Shown one piece after another: positions 1 through 9,244 of a stretch of 64,000 nucleotides of DNA. The position numbers and the translations under genes were made by a program. Below the pieces are notes generated by a model. It was given only the letters and a program-made list of their open reading frames with translations. It made no database searches and was not told where the DNA came from. The stretch covers positions 4,154,001 to 4,218,000 of the forward strand of contig NZ_CP037858.1 of NCBI RefSeq assembly GCF_006974125.1. The letters are read 5' to 3'. Each line of letters begins with the position of its first letter. The first letter of the stretch is position 1. Origin of the DNA: Stenotrophomonas maltophilia. GTDB taxonomy: Bacteria; Pseudomonadota; Gammaproteobacteria; Xanthomonadales; Xanthomonadaceae.

Positions 1-695
1 CCGATCAGCGGCACTGCGGTCACTGCGCCACCGAAGATCAGCAGCAGGTCATTGCGCCAGCCCCAGCCGTGGAAGAACGCGCCGCCATGGCCATTCTCGG
101 CCCAGATCGCAAACGCCAGCGCCGGCAGGAACAGGTACATGCTCTCCACGCCCAGGCCGGCCACCGGGTCGACCGAGACCAGCTTGCGCAGCAGGCCATA
201 CAGGCCGAACGAACAGGCCAGGCCCAGCGCGATCCACGGTGGCGTACCCGCGTCGATGGTCAGCCAGGCCACGCCCACCGCTGCCATCGCCACCGCCACC
301 CACTGCAGGCGGCGCAGGCGCTCCTTCAGTACCAACACGCCCAGCAGCACGTTCACCAGCGGGTTGATGAAGTAGCCCAGGCTGGTTTCGATGACGTGGC
401 CTGCATTGACCGCCCAGATGTACAGGCCCCAGTTGAAGGCGATGGTCAGGCTCGACACCAGCAGGATCGGCAACGCGCGCGGCTGCGCGGCGATCTTCTG
501 CCACCACCCCAGGCGCGAGCTGATCAGCAGCCAGCCCAGCACCATCACGGTGCTCCAGATGATGCGGTGGGCGATGATCTGGAACGAGGGCACCTCGTTG
601 AGCAGGTGCCAGTACACCGGCACCAACCCCCAGATCACGAAGGTGGAGGCAGTGACCAGCAGGCCCCGGCGTTGGTCTTTCTCGTCCATGCTCAT
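1..695 (-). CDS. rarD: RarD-type EamA/DMT transporter, C-terminus cut off by window edge
   Basis: About 231 N-terminal residues are visible; the gene continues past base 1. The protein starts MSMDEKDQRRGLL and has the multi-helix pattern of the drug/metabolite transporter superfamily, with the RarD-like stretch VIWGLVPVYWHLL near residues 20-32 and YFINPLVNVLLGVLVLKERL further on. It is an inner-membrane carrier; RarD is named for chloramphenicol sensitivity, but the substrate here is unknown. The ATG at 695 overlaps the TGA of the upstream exporter by four bases (ATGA), so the two genes are probably translationally coupled. A second in-frame ATG lies at 689. Confidence 0.85.
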   Translation of the reverse strand, partial: MSMDEKDQRRGLLVTASTFVIWGLVPVYWHLLNEVPSFQIIAHRIIWSTVMVLGWLLISSRLGWWQKIAAQPRALPILLVSSLTIAFNWGLYIWAVNAGHVIETSLGYFINPLVNVLLGVLVLKERLRRLQWVAVAMAAVGVAWLTIDAGTPPWIALGLACSFGLYGLLRKLVSVDPVAGLGVESMYLFLPALAFAIWAENGHGGAFFHGWGWRNDLLLIFGGAVTAVPLI

Positions 696-1597
696 TTCTT
701 TCGTGTCCTTGCCATTGTCAGTACCACCACACCCAGAAGAATCACCGCCATGGCGAGGAAGTCCCGCCATCCAAAGCGTTCACCATTCAATGCAGCACCC
801 AGCAGCACGGCAATCACCGGATTGACGTACGCATAGCTGCCGGCCAGCGCCGGGCGCACGTTCTGCAACAGCCACACATAGGCGGTGAACGCGACGATGG
901 AACCGAACACGCACAGGTAGGCCATCGCCAGCAGGCCGCCGGCATCGGGCAGCGTGGTCGGGCGCTCGCCGACCGCCAGGCCGGTCAGCACCAGCAGCAC
1001 GCCACCGCAGATCATCTGCCCAGCGGCGGTCATGAACGGGCCCGGCAGGTCCAGGCCGCGTGACCACACCGAACCGAAGGCCCAGCCGATCGGCGCGATC
1101 AGCAGCAGCACCAGCCCGGTCGGTGAGGCGGTCAGGCTGCTGCCGGCATTGAGCCAGACCACGCCGGCAAAGCCGACCGCGATGCCCAGCCATTCACCCT
1201 TGCTGGCGTGCTGGCCGCGCAGCGCCGAGAACAGCGCCATCCACAGCGGCACCGAGGCCACCGCGGTGGCCGCCAGGCCCGAGGACACCTCACGCTCGGC
1301 CAGCACTACCATGCCGTTGCCCAGCACCAGCATGGTCACGCCCATCACCACCAGGTTGCGCCACTGCCGCAGGGTCGGGTTCGGCATCTTCCAGAACAGG
1401 CGCAAGGCCAGGAACATCAGGCCACCGGCAATGATGAACCGGCTGCCGGAAACCATCGTCAGCGGCAGCGCGCCACCGTGCAGGGCCTTGGCGATGCCCA
1501 GGTAGGTCGAGCCCCAGACCACATAGACCAGCAGCAATGCCAGCGCGACAAGGCCACCCCGGGGGGCAGCCGCAGACGAAGAAGGGGGAGCCGACAT
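692..1597 (-). CDS. yedA: EamA family transporter, YedA-like exporter
   Basis: A 301-residue inner-membrane protein with about ten hydrophobic helices in two EamA repeats. The sequence LVYVVWGSTYLGIAKALHGG near residues 18-37 and the conserved YVNPVIAVLLGA / GERFGWRDFLAMAVILLGVVVL end are typical of YedA-type drug/metabolite exporters. The real substrate cannot be read from sequence. It is the first gene of a two-gene operon with the RarD-like gene, overlapping it by ATGA. The MFS permease at 1821 is divergent. Confidence 0.85.
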   Translation of the reverse strand: MSAPPSSSAAAPRGGLVALALLLVYVVWGSTYLGIAKALHGGALPLTMVSGSRFIIAGGLMFLALRLFWKMPNPTLRQWRNLVVMGVTMLVLGNGMVVLAEREVSSGLAATAVASVPLWMALFSALRGQHASKGEWLGIAVGFAGVVWLNAGSSLTASPTGLVLLLIAPIGWAFGSVWSRGLDLPGPFMTAAGQMICGGVLLVLTGLAVGERPTTLPDAGGLLAMAYLCVFGSIVAFTAYVWLLQNVRPALAGSYAYVNPVIAVLLGAALNGERFGWRDFLAMAVILLGVVVLTMARTRKK

Positions 1598-1820
1598 GAC
1601 ACACCAGGGAGCCGGGGGAAGGCGGATTCTAGGACGTTTTGAGTATGGTCCGGGACCCCGGACGGTGGCACGCTGTCATCCATCCATGCACCCTGCTCTG
1701 GTCTGCTACCCCGTGTTGACGGCCGATGCAGTACCAAGAGGGCTGCCCGGCCGCGCCGCCCCAAGGCCGGGCGCCGTTTTCCCTGCGCACGGACGCGCCG
1801 CATCGAGGATTCCCACCCAG

Positions 1821-3155
1821 ATGAGCACCACGTCCCAACCTGCCGTACCCGCAAACGACCGCGCCGCCCTGCGGCGGTCGATCTCCAACACCCTCAAAGG
1901 CTCCGCCGGCAACCTGGTGGAGTGGTATGACGTCTACGTGTACTCGGTGTTCGCCGTGTACTTCGAATCGCAGTTCTTCTCGCCTGACGACAAGAACTCC
2001 ACCATGTACGTGTGGGCGATCTTCGCCGCGACCTTCCTGATGCGCCCGATCGGTGCCTGGTTCTTCGGCCGCTTCGCCGACCGCCACGGCCGCCGCCTGG
2101 CACTGACAGTCTCGGTCACGCTGATGGCGCTGTGCTCGTTCCTGATCGCCATCACCCCTACCGCCGCCAGCATCGGCATCTGGGCCGCCGTGATCCTGCT
2201 GTTCGCACGCCTGCTGCAGGGCTTCGCCACGGGCGGCGAGTACGGTGCCAGCGCCACCTACATGTCCGAGGCCGCCATTCCCGGCCGTCGCGGCTTCCTG
2301 TCTTCCTTCCACTACGTCACCCTGGTCGGCGGCCATGTGCTGGCCCAGCTGACCCTGCTGCTGATGCTGACCTTCTGGGGCAAGCCGGAGATCTCCGAGT
2401 GGGGCTGGCGCATCGCCTTCGGTATCGGTGGCATCGCCGCGGTGGTGGTGTTCTGGCTGCGCCGGGGCATGGACGAAACGATGGAAGAATCGTCGATCGA
2501 GGCCGCACGCGAGGGCAAGGCAAAGAAGTCCGGTTCGATGTACGAACTGTTCGTGCACCAGTGGCGTCCGCTGCTGCTGTGCTTCCTGATCACCGCCGGT
2601 GGCACCGTGGCCTTCTACACCTATTCGGTGAACGGCCCGAAGATGATCCAGAGCGCCTTCGCCGGCAACGACCCGATGACCGGCACCCTGATCAACCTGG
2701 GCGTGCTGGCGTTCCTGATGGTGCTGCAACCGGTGGGTGGCTGGCTGTCGGACATCATCGGCCGCAAGACTCTGCTGGTGTTCTTCGGCGTCGGCGGCGT
2801 GCTGTACAGCTGGTACCTGATCACCCAGCTGCCGCACCAGCATGACGCCACCCTGGCGTTCCTGACCCTGGCACTGGCCTTCGTCATCCTCACCGGCTAC
2901 ACCTCGATCAACGCGGTGGTGAAGGCCGAACTGTTCCCCACCCACGTGCGTGCACTGGGCGTGGGCCTGGGTTACGCACTGGCCAACTCGCTGTTCGGTG
3001 GCACCGCCCCGCTGCTGTACCAGGGCGCACTGAAGACCGGCCATGTCGACTGGTTCGCCATCTACGTCACCGCAACGATCGCGGTCTCGCTGGTGGTCTA
3101 CATCTTCTTCCTGACCAACAAGGGCCCGAACTGGCTCGACGGCACCCGCAAGTAA
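1821..3155 (+). CDS. MFS transporter of the metabolite:H+ symporter family (KgtP-like)
   Basis: A 444-residue, 12-helix inner-membrane symporter. The start region KGSAGNLVEWYDVYVYS (residues 26-42) and the loop 2-3 motif GRFADRHGRR (83-92) are signatures of the MHS family, which includes alpha-ketoglutarate permease KgtP and related dicarboxylate/osmolyte carriers. LPHQ..TLA and TSINAVVKAELFPTHVRALGVG in the C-terminal half also match this family. I place the start at ATG 1821 because the hydrophilic N-terminus then has the family's usual length; the frame is open 225 bases further upstream but that part is not protein-like. It stands alone. Confidence 0.88.
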   Translation: MSTTSQPAVPANDRAALRRSISNTLKGSAGNLVEWYDVYVYSVFAVYFESQFFSPDDKNSTMYVWAIFAATFLMRPIGAWFFGRFADRHGRRLALTVSVTLMALCSFLIAITPTAASIGIWAAVILLFARLLQGFATGGEYGASATYMSEAAIPGRRGFLSSFHYVTLVGGHVLAQLTLLLMLTFWGKPEISEWGWRIAFGIGGIAAVVVFWLRRGMDETMEESSIEAAREGKAKKSGSMYELFVHQWRPLLLCFLITAGGTVAFYTYSVNGPKMIQSAFAGNDPMTGTLINLGVLAFLMVLQPVGGWLSDIIGRKTLLVFFGVGGVLYSWYLITQLPHQHDATLAFLTLALAFVILTGYTSINAVVKAELFPTHVRALGVGLGYALANSLFGGTAPLLYQGALKTGHVDWFAIYVTATIAVSLVVYIFFLTNKGPNWLDGTRK

Positions 3156-3268
3156 GGGCGCTGCAGTGATCGCGGCCACCGGTGCAATGCCGGTGGCCGC
3201 TGCGTTTCCCGCCATCCCACGGATGTGGATCGCGGCAACGCTGGCCGCAGCCGAGCGGTAGTGCCCCG

Positions 3269-4930
3269 TCAGCGGCGGGCAGATTCGCTCTTGTCCCGCG
3301 TGCTGCGGAACTCCGATTCCTTTTCCCACGTCGGCCAGCGGCGGCTGTTGGCCAGCTCGGCACCGAGGTCGTAGACCAGCAGGGTGTCAGCGGCGTGGCC
3401 GCTCGGGTCCCAGCTCGGGGTCCAGGCATCGCAGGCCTGGTGGTAGCAGTCGGCGAAGTACTTCTCGCGCAGCGCGCGGCCGGCTTCAACACCGCCGTCC
3501 AGCTTGTCCAGGCCCGGGCCGATGGTGATCGCCGGCACGCCCAGACGGGCGAAGGCGAAGTGGTCGGCACGGTAGAAGAAGCCGGCCTCCAGGTTCGGGT
3601 CCGGGCTGTAGCTGCGGCCGCGGGCCTTGGCCACGCGTTCCAGATCGCCTTCCAGCGAGACCCGGCCCTTGCCCCACGAGGCGATGTCACGGGTCGCGCC
3701 ATCCGGGCTGAACATCTCGATGTTCAGCACCGCAGCGGTCTTGTCCAACGGCGCCAGCGGGTGCGCGGCGTAGTAGCTGGCGCCCAGCAGGCCCTTCTCT
3801 TCGGCGGTGAGGGCCACGAAGTACAGCGTGCGCTGCGGCTGCGGGCCGGCGGCGAATACGCGGCCCAGTTCCAGCACCGTGGCCACGCCGGTGGCGTTGT
3901 CGATCGCACCACGTCGGATGCGGTCGCCCTTGGCATCGGCCTGGCCGATACCGAACGCATCCCAGTGCGCGGAGAAGATCACGGCCTCGTCAGCATGTTC
4001 TCCACCGGGCAGCTTGGCCACCACGTTGCGGGTCACCACCTGCTCGCGCTTGAGCGCCAAATCCACGCTCAGCTTCGCGTTGTCCAGTGCCACCGGGCGG
4101 AAGTCGGCACGCATCGCCTTGCGCTTCTCGGCATCGAAGTCGAGGCCAGCGTCGGCGAAGATCGCCTCGGCCAGCTCGCGCTGCATCCAGCCGCGCAGCG
4201 GCGTGTGCTGGGCCATTGCTTCGGCCTGGCCGCGCTCGATGTCGAACAGCGGCGAGGTGCCCGAGCTCTTCACCGTGGCCCAGCCATACGCAGCCGGCGC
4301 GGTCTCGTGCACGATCAGCACGCCTTCGGCACCACGGCGTGCGGCTTCCTCGAATTTGTAGGTCCAGCGGCCGTAGTAGGTCACCGCCTTGCCATCGAAC
4401 GCGCCCGGTGTATCGGCCTCGAAATCGGCGTCATTGATCAGCACGACGGCGATCTTGCCGTGCAGGTCCACGTCCTTGTAGTCGTTCCAGTGGCGTTCCG
4501 GGGCGTCGATGCCATAGCCGACGAACACCAGCGGCGCATCCTTGATCTGCACGCGCTTGCGCGGCTGCAGGCTCTGCAGGGTCACGTCCACACCGTTGGC
4601 CAGCGCGCGCTTGCCCTGCTTCAGCGACAGGCTGGCCTTGGCCGCACCATCCAGCTGGGCGCGCACCAGCGGCACCGGCTGCACCCAGCTGCCGTCCACG
4701 CCGCCCGGTTGCAGGCCATAGCTGCGGAACTGCTCGATCAGGTACTGCACCGTGCGCTCTTCGCCCTCGGTGGCCGGCGCGCGGCCCTCGAATTCATCCG
4801 ACGCCAGTACACGCACGTGCCGCGACAGTGCCTGCGGATCGATGCCGCCACCCGGCAGGTCGTTGGCCGCATGGGCCAGGCCACCGACGAACAGGCAGGA
4901 CGACAGCAGCAACACGCGCATCGGATTCAC
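3269..4930 (-). CDS. Secreted M28 family zinc aminopeptidase with PA domain
   Basis: A 553-residue exported peptidase. Residues 1-21 form a signal peptide (hydrophobic LLLSSCLFVGGLAHAA). A protease-associated insert covers about residues 130-230 and the M28 catalytic domain about 300-520. Visible zinc ligands and catalytic residues are H322 and D324 (AHWDAFG), D344 (GAIDNATG) and E377/E378 (TAEEKGLLG). M28 enzymes remove N-terminal residues from peptides, so a periplasmic or extracellular peptide-scavenging role is likely. The start may be the second Met at 4921. It stands alone, between the permease and the MBL gene. Confidence 0.9.
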   Translation of the reverse strand: MNPMRVLLLSSCLFVGGLAHAANDLPGGGIDPQALSRHVRVLASDEFEGRAPATEGEERTVQYLIEQFRSYGLQPGGVDGSWVQPVPLVRAQLDGAAKASLSLKQGKRALANGVDVTLQSLQPRKRVQIKDAPLVFVGYGIDAPERHWNDYKDVDLHGKIAVVLINDADFEADTPGAFDGKAVTYYGRWTYKFEEAARRGAEGVLIVHETAPAAYGWATVKSSGTSPLFDIERGQAEAMAQHTPLRGWMQRELAEAIFADAGLDFDAEKRKAMRADFRPVALDNAKLSVDLALKREQVVTRNVVAKLPGGEHADEAVIFSAHWDAFGIGQADAKGDRIRRGAIDNATGVATVLELGRVFAAGPQPQRTLYFVALTAEEKGLLGASYYAAHPLAPLDKTAAVLNIEMFSPDGATRDIASWGKGRVSLEGDLERVAKARGRSYSPDPNLEAGFFYRADHFAFARLGVPAITIGPGLDKLDGGVEAGRALREKYFADCYHQACDAWTPSWDPSGHAADTLLVYDLGAELANSRRWPTWEKESEFRSTRDKSESARR

Positions 4931-5006
4931 GGCAGTACCACGGCAGGCTTGGAAGTCACCAGAGTGTAACGTGGTCGTGACATCGCGGTGCAGCGTGGAC
5001 TTGCGT

Positions 5007-5030
5007 CATCCACGCATGGCGTGGATCTAC
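5007..5030. repeat. Short hairpin repeat ending in CTAC (GTAG on the minus strand)
   Basis: An inverted repeat (atccacgc / gcgtggat) that recurs near 38943, 39008, 40117 and 42175 in this window. Its terminal CTAC supplies the TAG stop of the MBL-fold gene. Confidence 0.8.
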
Positions 5031-5959
5031 CGACGGATGCGGTCCAGCCAGCAGGCCAGGCCCTGTGCGTTCAGCTCGATGTCCATCGACAGCACGGCGG
5101 TCACCGCCGCCTGGTCCAGCGCACAGCCATGCTGTTGCGCACGCTCCAGGTACAGCGCCTGCAACGCGGCCAGCAAGCAGCGGTGGCGGTCCGGCCGACC
5201 ATCGCACTGGCGGCCGATGGTCGCCATCGCATCGATCTGTTCGAACAGGTCGTTGGCCAGTTTCTCCACTTGCTCCACACGTCCGTAGTGGGTCAGGTAC
5301 ATCGCCTGCGGCGTGTAATCGAGCATGCGCCGGATCGAGGCCTTCATCGCCTCCGGGTCGAACTGCACCGGCGACGAGGTCGGGAAGATGAAAGCGCCCT
5401 GCGCACTGTCCAGCTCGCGGTAGGAGATGCCAAACGTATCGCCAGTGAACCAGCTGCGGCTGCGCGCATCCCACACGCAGTAGTGGTGCAGCGCATGGCC
5501 CGGCGTGTGCAGCAGCAACAGCTCGCGGCCGGCCAGGTCGATGCGGTGGCCGTCTTCGGCCACCACCACGCGCTGCTCCGGAATCGCCTCGATGCGGCCA
5601 TAGCTGCGTGCGATTTCCTCGGCACCATAAACGGCGGTCGCACCGGCAATCAGCCGGGCCGGGTCGATCATGTGCGGCGCACCGCGCGGGTGCAGCACCG
5701 CCTTTGCGTTCGGCAGCTGCTGCATCAGCAGGCCAGCGCCGCCGGCGTGGTCCAGGTGCACGTGGGTCAGCAGCAGCCAGTCGACCGCGTCCACACCCAG
5801 GCCGGCGTCCGCCAGCGCCTGCAGCATGGCCGGCACTGACAGCCCGGTGCCGCAGTCGACGAAGGCCGCGCGACCGTTTTCAATGATCAGGTAGGCCGCG
5901 TCGAAATCAGGACGCTGGAAGCCGGTATCGATGGTGTGGATGCTGGGGTCGGCGGTCAT
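5027..5959 (-). CDS. MBL-fold metallo-hydrolase
   Basis: A 310-residue cytoplasmic metallo-beta-lactamase-fold enzyme. The HxHxDH zinc motif is clear in THVHLDHAGG (H66, H68, D70, H71), followed by LLHTPGHALHHYCVWD and the TGDTFG loop that supplies further ligands. I chose ATG 5959 because the open frame upstream to 6250 is translated from a palindromic repeat. The family includes glyoxalase II-like and other hydrolases; the substrate here is unknown. The TAG stop codon at 5027-5029 is part of a hairpin repeat ending in GTAG. Confidence 0.85.
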   Translation of the reverse strand: MTADPSIHTIDTGFQRPDFDAAYLIIENGRAAFVDCGTGLSVPAMLQALADAGLGVDAVDWLLLTHVHLDHAGGAGLLMQQLPNAKAVLHPRGAPHMIDPARLIAGATAVYGAEEIARSYGRIEAIPEQRVVVAEDGHRIDLAGRELLLLHTPGHALHHYCVWDARSRSWFTGDTFGISYRELDSAQGAFIFPTSSPVQFDPEAMKASIRRMLDYTPQAMYLTHYGRVEQVEKLANDLFEQIDAMATIGRQCDGRPDRHRCLLAALQALYLERAQQHGCALDQAAVTAVLSMDIELNAQGLACWLDRIRR

Positions 5960-6039
5960 CGGCACGCACCTGGCAGGATCGGGAACAGACCTCCATGGTA
6001 GGCGCGCGGGCGGCCCGGGTTCGATGCGGCTTTGGTCGG

Positions 6040-6112
6040 GTAGTGCCGGCCGCTGGCCGGCAACTGCATTCAACTGGCTACCCCGAGGTTGCCGGCCAGC
6101 GGCCGGCACTAC
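6040..6112. repeat. SMAG-type REP pair (GTAG ... CTAC)
   Basis: Two inverted copies of a GC-rich hairpin (gccggccgctggccggc) with terminal GTAG and CTAC tetranucleotides, spaced about 25 bases. This matches the known palindromic SMAG elements of Stenotrophomonas maltophilia, which are thought to be moved by a RAYT transposase. The left-facing CTAC provides the stop codon of the small membrane protein gene at 6109. Confidence 0.9.
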
Positions 6113-6417
6113 CGGTCCAACCAGCGCGGCCGCAGCAGCAACGCCAGCACCAGCACCGCCAGGAACGCGCCGTAGGCGTACAGCACCGCCAGCACCTGTG
6201 GCCAGATCGGGCCGGCGCCGGGCTGCACCACGCCGATGCGGAAGCCCCACAGCATCGACACGATGCTCAGGGCGAAGGCCAGCACCAAGGTGGTGGTATC
6301 GAACAGGCGCCGCCGCGCGGTGCGCGGCTGGCGCGGGAACAGCCAGTACAGGCTGCCCAGCAGCAGGAACCAGGGCAGGAACAGCAGCAGCGACAACCAG
6401 GCCATCGCAGACTCCAT
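6109..6417 (-). CDS. Small hypothetical inner-membrane protein
   Basis: A protein of about 102 residues starting MESAMAWLSLLLFLPWF. It has three predicted membrane segments (about residues 5-25, 40-60 and 75-95) joined by Arg-rich loops (FPRQPRTARRRL). No family is recognised. The start at 6417 is chosen over the longer frame to 6447 because the hydrophobic segment follows at once; 6405 is an alternative. It sits between two SMAG repeats, and its TAG stop lies inside one of them. Confidence 0.6.
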   Translation of the reverse strand: MESAMAWLSLLLFLPWFLLLGSLYWLFPRQPRTARRRLFDTTTLVLAFALSIVSMLWGFRIGVVQPGAGPIWPQVLAVLYAYGAFLAVLVLALLLRPRWLDR

Positions 6418-6467
6418 GTCATCGCGCCTGAGGCGCGTGGGCATCATGCCATGGGCGCAATGCCCTG

Positions 6468-6526
6468 GTAGTGCCGGCCGCTGGCCGGCATGTCCCGTGC
6501 CCTTGCCGGCCAGCGGCCGGCACTAC
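6468..6526. repeat. SMAG-type REP pair
   Basis: Inverted hairpin pair bounded by GTAG (6468) and CTAC (6526), with the same gccggccgctggccggc core as the copy at 6040. It fills the gap between trpS and the small membrane protein gene. Confidence 0.88.
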
Positions 6527-6529
6527 CCG

Positions 6530-7822
6530 TCATTCGGCGCGCAGCACCGCCAGGGCCGCCAGCACCGCGTCCACTTCGGCGTCCAGCTTGAACAGCTCGC
6601 TCTGCAGCTGGTCGCCCTGCTCGGCCTGCTTGATCACGGCAATCAACTGCCCCGCATCGCGCGGCGAATCGAAGCCTTCGCTCTGGATCAGCAGCGTGCC
6701 GTCGCCGGCCGTCAGCTTGAAGTAGAAGCGGCCGTCCTTTTCGCGGTACTGCTTGAACAGCGGCGGTGCCACGCGGGCCACGCCGGCATCCTCGCTGGCG
6801 ATATCGCCCGCAGTGGACAGGTCACGCAGGCCCACCGCATGGCGCAGCTCGTCCAGCAGCGGTGCCGCCAGCTGCTCGCGCAGCTGCTGGCCACGGCGCT
6901 TGAGCAGCGCCTCGATCTTCTCCGGCTCGGCCATCAGCGCGTTGTAGCGCTCGCGCAGCGGTGCAAGCTCGCTGTCGATGCGCTCGAACAGCTGCTGCTT
7001 GGCATCGCCCCAGCTGATGCCGGCGGCGAACGCCTTGGCGAATTCCGCGGTCTGTTCCGGGGTAGCGAAGGCCTGGTACATCTGGAACAGTGCCGAGCCC
7101 TCGGTGTCCTTCGGCTCGCCGGGTGCGCGCGAGTCGGTCAGGATCGAGAACACCAGTTTCTTCAGCTCCTCGCGCGGCACGAACAGCGGAATGGTGTTGT
7201 GGTAGCTCTTGCTCATCTTGCGGCCATCCAGGCCCGCCAGCGTCGCCACCTGCTCGTCGATCACCACGTCCGGCAGCGGGAAGTACTCCTTGCCGTACAC
7301 GTGGTTGAAGCGCTGGGCGAAATCGCGCGCCATCTCGATGTGCTGGATCTGGTCACGGCCCACCGGTACCTGGTTGGCCTTGAAGATGAGGATGTCGGCG
7401 GCCATCAGCACCGGATACATGAACAGGCCGGCGCTGACGCCTGCGTCCTCGTCCACGCCTTCCTCGCGGTTCTTGTCCACCGCCGCCTTGTAGGCGTGCG
7501 CGCGGTTGAGGATGCCCTTGCTGGCGATGGCGGTCAGGAACCACATCAGCTCGGTGGTCTCGCGGATGTCGCTCTGGCGGTAGAACCACACGTGTTCCGG
7601 GTCCAGGCCGCAGGCCAGCCAGCTGGCCGCGATCTCCAGGGTCGCGCGCTGGGTGCGCTGCGGGTCCTGGGACTTGATCAGGCTGTGCAGGTCGGCCAGG
7701 AAGAAGAAGCTCTCGATCCCCGGGGCGCGGCTGGCGGCGATGGCCGGACGGATGGCGCCAACGTAGTTGCCCAGGTGGGGCGTGCCGGAGGGGGTGATGC
7801 CGGTAAGGACTCGGGTCGTCAT
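6530..7822 (-). CDS. trpS: Tryptophan--tRNA ligase with C-terminal extension
   Basis: A 430-residue class I aminoacyl-tRNA synthetase that charges tRNA-Trp. The HIGH-type motif is TPHLGN (residues 14-19) and the KMSKS loop is exact, at about residue 200 (GLDGRKMSKSYHN). GRDQIQHIEMARD and FMYPVLMAADIL are TrpS hallmarks. Typical bacterial TrpS is about 330-340 residues; here roughly 90 extra residues follow, a compact domain (RFYFKLTAGDGTLLIQSEGF) also seen in Xanthomonadaceae TrpS. It is divergent from the secreted protein gene at 7931. Confidence 0.95.
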   Translation of the reverse strand: MTTRVLTGITPSGTPHLGNYVGAIRPAIAASRAPGIESFFFLADLHSLIKSQDPQRTQRATLEIAASWLACGLDPEHVWFYRQSDIRETTELMWFLTAIASKGILNRAHAYKAAVDKNREEGVDEDAGVSAGLFMYPVLMAADILIFKANQVPVGRDQIQHIEMARDFAQRFNHVYGKEYFPLPDVVIDEQVATLAGLDGRKMSKSYHNTIPLFVPREELKKLVFSILTDSRAPGEPKDTEGSALFQMYQAFATPEQTAEFAKAFAAGISWGDAKQQLFERIDSELAPLRERYNALMAEPEKIEALLKRRGQQLREQLAAPLLDELRHAVGLRDLSTAGDIASEDAGVARVAPPLFKQYREKDGRFYFKLTAGDGTLLIQSEGFDSPRDAGQLIAVIKQAEQGDQLQSELFKLDAEVDAVLAALAVLRAE

Positions 7823-7930
7823 GACTGCGTGGGGTAACCTTCGATGAACGGGGCCAGTTTACCTTGCACGCCACCAACCCCGTCAGGGCCTGCGGCGCGT
7901 TCATTCACGCAACCCCGCTGGAGACGCCCG

Positions 7931-8743
7931 ATGAAACGCCTGCTGCCCCTGCTGCTGATCCTGCCCCTGGCCGGTTTCCGCCCGGCCCCACCCCCGCCAC
8001 CGGTGTACACGGGCGGCCCGGTGCGCATGGCCCTGGTCGACCGCGACCGCGGCACCGAACTGCGCAGCTACCCCGCCGAGGGCCAGCGCTGGGTGGCCGG
8101 TGAGCGCGGCCACCGCTACGCCGTGCGCCTGTACAACGACAGCCCGCGCCGGGTGCTGGTGGTGCTGTCGGTGGACGGCATCAACGCCATCTCCGGCGAA
8201 GATGCCGATCCCTCGCAGACCGGCTACGTGCTCAACCCCGGCCAGCGCGCCGACATCACCGGCTGGCGCAAGAGCCAGGACGAAGTGGCGCAGTTCGTGT
8301 TCAGCAGCCCCAGCGGCAGCTATGCCAGCCGCACTGGTCGCCCGGACAACATCGGTGTGGTCGGCGTGGCGGTGTTCGAGGAAGCCCGCCGTTGGTACCC
8401 GCAGCCGATCCTGCGCCGTGGCCTGCCAGCACCCGCCCCGGCGGCCGAAGCAGCGGCCGATGCCAGTGCCAACGCCAGTGCCAGTGCCAGCCGCATCGAG
8501 GGTTACGCCAGCAAGTCGCAGGCGCCGGCGCTGGGTACCGGCCACGGCGCACGCGAGCAGTCCTCGGTGCGCGATACCGACTTCGAACGCGCCAGCCGCA
8601 GCCCGGCGCAGGTTCTGCAGCTGCGTTACGACAGCGCCCGCAACCTGCGCGCGCGCGGCATCCTGGTGGATTCGCCGTCGCGCCTGCCGCGCGAACCGCA
8701 GGCGTTCCCCAACCGCTACGTGCCGGACCCGCCAGCGCGCTGA
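7931..8743 (+). CDS. Hypothetical secreted protein, low-complexity C-terminus
   Basis: A 270-residue protein with a signal peptide (MKRLLPLLLILPLAGF), then a Pro-rich spacer (PAPPPPPVY). Residues about 25-150 form a compact domain with RYAVRLYNDSPRRVLVVLSVDGINAISG; the remainder has an Ala/Ser tract (ANASASAS) and looks disordered. The conserved part resembles uncharacterised exported proteins of Xanthomonadaceae; I cannot assign a function. The ATG at 7931 is preferred to the longer frame from 7844 because it begins the signal peptide. A strong hairpin follows the stop codon. Confidence 0.75.
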   Translation: MKRLLPLLLILPLAGFRPAPPPPPVYTGGPVRMALVDRDRGTELRSYPAEGQRWVAGERGHRYAVRLYNDSPRRVLVVLSVDGINAISGEDADPSQTGYVLNPGQRADITGWRKSQDEVAQFVFSSPSGSYASRTGRPDNIGVVGVAVFEEARRWYPQPILRRGLPAPAPAAEAAADASANASASASRIEGYASKSQAPALGTGHGAREQSSVRDTDFERASRSPAQVLQLRYDSARNLRARGILVDSPSRLPREPQAFPNRYVPDPPAR

Positions 8744-8757
8744 TCGCCCGTCCAGAC

Positions 8758-8796
8758 AGCACAACGCCCGCAACCTCACGGTGCGGGCGTTGTGCT
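8758..8796 (+). terminator. Hairpin between convergent genes
   Basis: A perfect 15-bp stem with a 9-base loop lies 14 bases after the stop at 8743 and 20 bases before the end of csbD. It has no long T tract, so termination could serve either strand. Confidence 0.65.
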
Positions 8797-8816
8797 GTGG
8801 GGGAAAACCGTAGCGC

Positions 8817-9038
8817 TTACTTGTAGTCCGGGTAGTCCTTGCTCACGCTGTCCTGGAACTCACGCACTTCCTTCTCGGCGCGGTCCTTGGCCCAGCCATA
8901 ACGTTCCTGCAGGCGACCGGCCAGATACTCGGCATTGCCTTCGGCCACATCGAAGTCGTCGTTGGTCAGATCGCCCCACTTGGCCTGGGCCTTGCCCTTC
9001 AGCTGCGACCACTTGCCGGAAATGATGTCTTTGTTCAT
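8817..9038 (-). CDS. CsbD family stress protein
   Basis: A 73-residue hydrophilic protein that matches the CsbD family along its whole length: [28 protein letters not shown], then the YAGRL-like segment [11 protein letters not shown] and a charged tail. CsbD proteins are small general-stress proteins of unknown biochemical role, often under sigma-B or RpoS-type control. It ends against a bidirectional hairpin. The entericidin gene lies upstream on the same strand but is separated by its own terminator, so csbD is probably transcribed alone. Confidence 0.9.
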   Translation of the reverse strand: MNKDIISGKWSQLKGKAQAKWGDLTNDDFDVAEGNAEYLAGRLQERYGWAKDRAEKEVREFQDSVSKDYPDYK

Positions 9039-9191
9039 TGCTGGGAGTCCTTGGTTGCAACGGCGTTCTTACCGTGGCTCCAGCTTCGCGCAGCGGCCGT
9101 TGAATACCGGTCAACCGGCAATGAAATAGATGCTCACCTGCTTGAATGGTTCACTACGCTTCGACACATGCGCTGCAGAAGACGCGCAACA

Positions 9192-9222
9192 AAAAAGGCC
9201 GGGGGAAGTCCCCGGCCTTTTT
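9192..9222 (-). terminator. Intrinsic terminator after the entericidin gene
   Basis: A stem of 13 bp with a 5-base loop, flanked by A and T runs on both sides, lies 23 bases past the entericidin stop codon. It could work in both directions. Confidence 0.85.
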
Positions 9223-9244
9223 CGCTTTCCGTTCCACTTCAGGC

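Noticed and set aside
5960..6250. 97-residue N-terminal extension of the MBL-fold protein
   Set aside because: It is translated from a SMAG repeat and has no protein-like character.
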